This document shows, one piece after another, positions 62,749-64,000 of a stretch of 64,000 bases of DNA. How positions within the stretch are numbered: position 1 is the first letter of the stretch; each line of letters starts with the position of its first letter. The position numbers and the translations under genes are program-made. The DNA comes from Clostridium pascui. Lineage in GTDB: Bacteria; Bacillota; Clostridia; Clostridiales; Clostridiaceae. The DNA is taken from positions 186,001 to 250,000 of the forward strand of contig NZ_JAFBDB010000004.1 of NCBI RefSeq assembly GCF_016908015.1, in the 5' to 3' direction. Under the pieces are notes generated by a model. The model was given only the letters and a program-made list of their open reading frames with translations. It was not told where the DNA came from and did no database searches.

Positions 62749-63570
62749 TTAGTCATCAAATGAATGAGGATATCCAAATCCTCCATGGAATGTGCATGTT
62801 TTTGCTGCACAAGTAGCTGCAAAATCTAGCGCCTCTTGCATATTTTTATTTTGAGTATAACTTGTCAAAAATCCTGCAATAAAACTATCTCCTGCACCCA
62901 TTGTATCAATAACTTCTGTTTTCTTTATGCCCTGCTCAAATAGTTCACCATTTTTAGAAAATAACGCCCCTTTTCCTCCTAGGGTTACTCCAACTATATC
63001 AGTTCCTAGCAAGTGACATGTGTTTATAAGATCCTTTACTTCTTGCAATATCAAATCTGAACCTGAGAAAAATGCGAACCTCACATTTGGACATACTCCT
63101 TTTAAATACTCTACATCTCTATTATCGGAAAAATCAAATGAAATATTACAACAATCTTTAATTTTTACAAGTTCTGCTTCAATATTCGAATAACAACTTG
63201 TATGACATACATCAAAATCTGAAATATAATTTAAGTCCTCTGGTGTTAAACGTAATCTAACAATATGCTGCACAGTATTCTTAGGCCCACCAACAAATAC
63301 TCTATCTCCCTCAGAGGTTAAATTTACTCTTGGTTGTCCACTTATTCCTATCACATGACGGGATTTTTCATAATTTATTCCCTCTTGATTAAGTGCCCAC
63401 ATCAAATGTTCAGCTTTTTTATCAGTTCCAAATATCCCAATATAAGAACATTCATCAAATCCATATCGTTTACAATTAACTACAACGTTTACAGCATTCC
63501 CACCTGGATAATATAGGTTTTGATCTAAATAGCAATCAACTACATTATCTCCTACAGCTATCATTTTCAT
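62749..63570 (-). CDS. frlD: PfkB-family kinase, fructoselysine 6-kinase-like (FrlD)
   Basis: The 273-residue protein begins MIAVGDNVVDCYLDQNLYYPGGNAVNVVV, close to the start of Bacillus FrlD, and carries the PfkB signature with catalytic Asp in DTMGAGDSFIAGFL near residue 225. It is short for a ribokinase, as FrlD is. It would phosphorylate an Amadori product (fructosamine) at O-6. The deglycase (frlB) is not in the window; it may lie beyond the right edge. Specificity within the family is inferred from the N-terminus and the neighbours. Confidence 0.78.
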   Translation of the reverse strand: MKMIAVGDNVVDCYLDQNLYYPGGNAVNVVVNCKRYGFDECSYIGIFGTDKKAEHLMWALNQEGINYEKSRHVIGISGQPRVNLTSEGDRVFVGGPKNTVQHIVRLRLTPEDLNYISDFDVCHTSCYSNIEAELVKIKDCCNISFDFSDNRDVEYLKGVCPNVRFAFFSGSDLILQEVKDLINTCHLLGTDIVGVTLGGKGALFSKNGELFEQGIKKTEVIDTMGAGDSFIAGFLTSYTQNKNMQEALDFAATCAAKTCTFHGGFGYPHSFDD

Positions 63571-63594
63571 ATTACATACCCTCCAATTTAAATA

Positions 63595-64000
63595 TTAACC
63601 TTTTACAGATCCGGCTGCCATACCTCTTATAAAATATTTTTGCATACATATAAATAATATAATTATAGGTAGTGCAGAAATAACCATACCTGCAAGTAAC
63701 ACTCCCCAATCCGTTTGAAGTGCATCTCTAAAATTCATAAGTCCTGAAGGAATAGTTTTTAAGTTGTCTGAATCTATAAATATAATTGAAAATAAAAATT
63801 CATTCCAAGAATAATATGATGTAAGTATTACACTTGTAAGTAAAATTGGTTTTGAAATAGGCATAAATATCCTCCAGTAAATCCCAAAAGCACTGCATCC
63901 ATCTATTCTTGCTGATTCTTCTAATTCCTTTGGAATTGCAAGAAAAAATGATCTAATAAGTAATACCGTTAAAGGTAATCTAAATGCTATATAAGGAAGA
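63595..64000 (-). CDS. Sugar ABC transporter permease, MalG/FrlM type (cut by window end)
   Basis: The 3' part (~134 codons) of an inner-membrane permease; the frame is open to the window edge on its 5' side. The EAA loop is visible (LEESARIDGCSAFGIYWRIFMPISKP), followed by membrane helices and the typical C-terminal end YFIRGMAAGSVKG seen in the MalG/UgpE group. An ATG at 63864 is internal, not the start. It is 25 bases upstream of the kinase, so it is the importer of the same sugar derivative. Confidence 0.92.
   Translation of the reverse strand, partial: LPYIAFRLPLTVLLIRSFFLAIPKELEESARIDGCSAFGIYWRIFMPISKPILLTSVILTSYYSWNEFLFSIIFIDSDNLKTIPSGLMNFRDALQTDWGVLLAGMVISALPIIILFICMQKYFIRGMAAGSVKG

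Overview
The window is AT-rich chromosomal DNA from a Gram-positive anaerobe, most likely a Clostridium or close relative. Supporting signs are the Firmicutes replicative polymerase PolC, AddA, SbcCD, two T-box leaders, a purine riboswitch, strong AGGAGG-type ribosome binding sites, frequent TTG/GTG starts and an EFR1-type ferredoxin. No rRNA, tRNA, insertion sequence, prophage or CRISPR array was seen. Species cannot be set from the sequence alone.

Layout. 1-10.3 kb: tail of a histidine kinase, a CmpB-type membrane protein, sbcDC, a cluster of very small ORFs (including a Trp/Cys-rich 34-residue membrane peptide), a second histidine kinase, pepT and a patatin-like lipase. 10.3-18.8 kb: an intergenic repeat element, ldh, addA (without addB beside it), then a divergent TetR/ABC-export cassette with repeated operator-like sites, ending in a truncated MFS gene joined to a decayed copy of an amidohydrolase gene end. 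18.8-26.2 kb: polC, then an M20 amidohydrolase and a putative transporter behind a leucine-type T-box. 26.5-33.4 kb: a small ACT-like regulator, then mnmA, a cysteine desulfurase, cysK, an Rrf2 regulator, a MocR regulator and ddl, all on the minus strand. 33.6-38.2 kb: a small Asn-rich protein, an FAD oxidoreductase, a secreted coiled-coil protein, an EFR1 ferredoxin and a lipoprotein.

38.4-49.5 kb: a complete purLECFMNHD operon behind a guanine-type purine riboswitch. 49.7-53.2 kb: a solitary cas6 coupled to a 22-codon leader ORF, then DUF1361 and DUF2207 membrane proteins. 53.4-56 kb: serA and a TIM-barrel isomerase-like gene. 56.1-61.1 kb: a complete livJHMGF branched-chain amino acid importer behind a second leucine-type T-box. 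61.2-64 kb: a DedA protein and the end of an Amadori-product (fructoselysine-like) uptake locus.

The most useful observations are: matching leucine T-boxes on the liv importer and on the transporter/amidohydrolase pair, which suggests the latter scavenges leucine from an N-acylated or peptide-like source; the amidohydrolase relic that, with the intact gene, flanks polC as a direct repeat; the Trp/Cys micropeptide; the orphan cas6 with its leader ORF; and a family of palindromic intergenic repeats built from CCAGTAA/TTACTGG or TAGGGAC units that in two places supply the stop codon of the adjacent gene.
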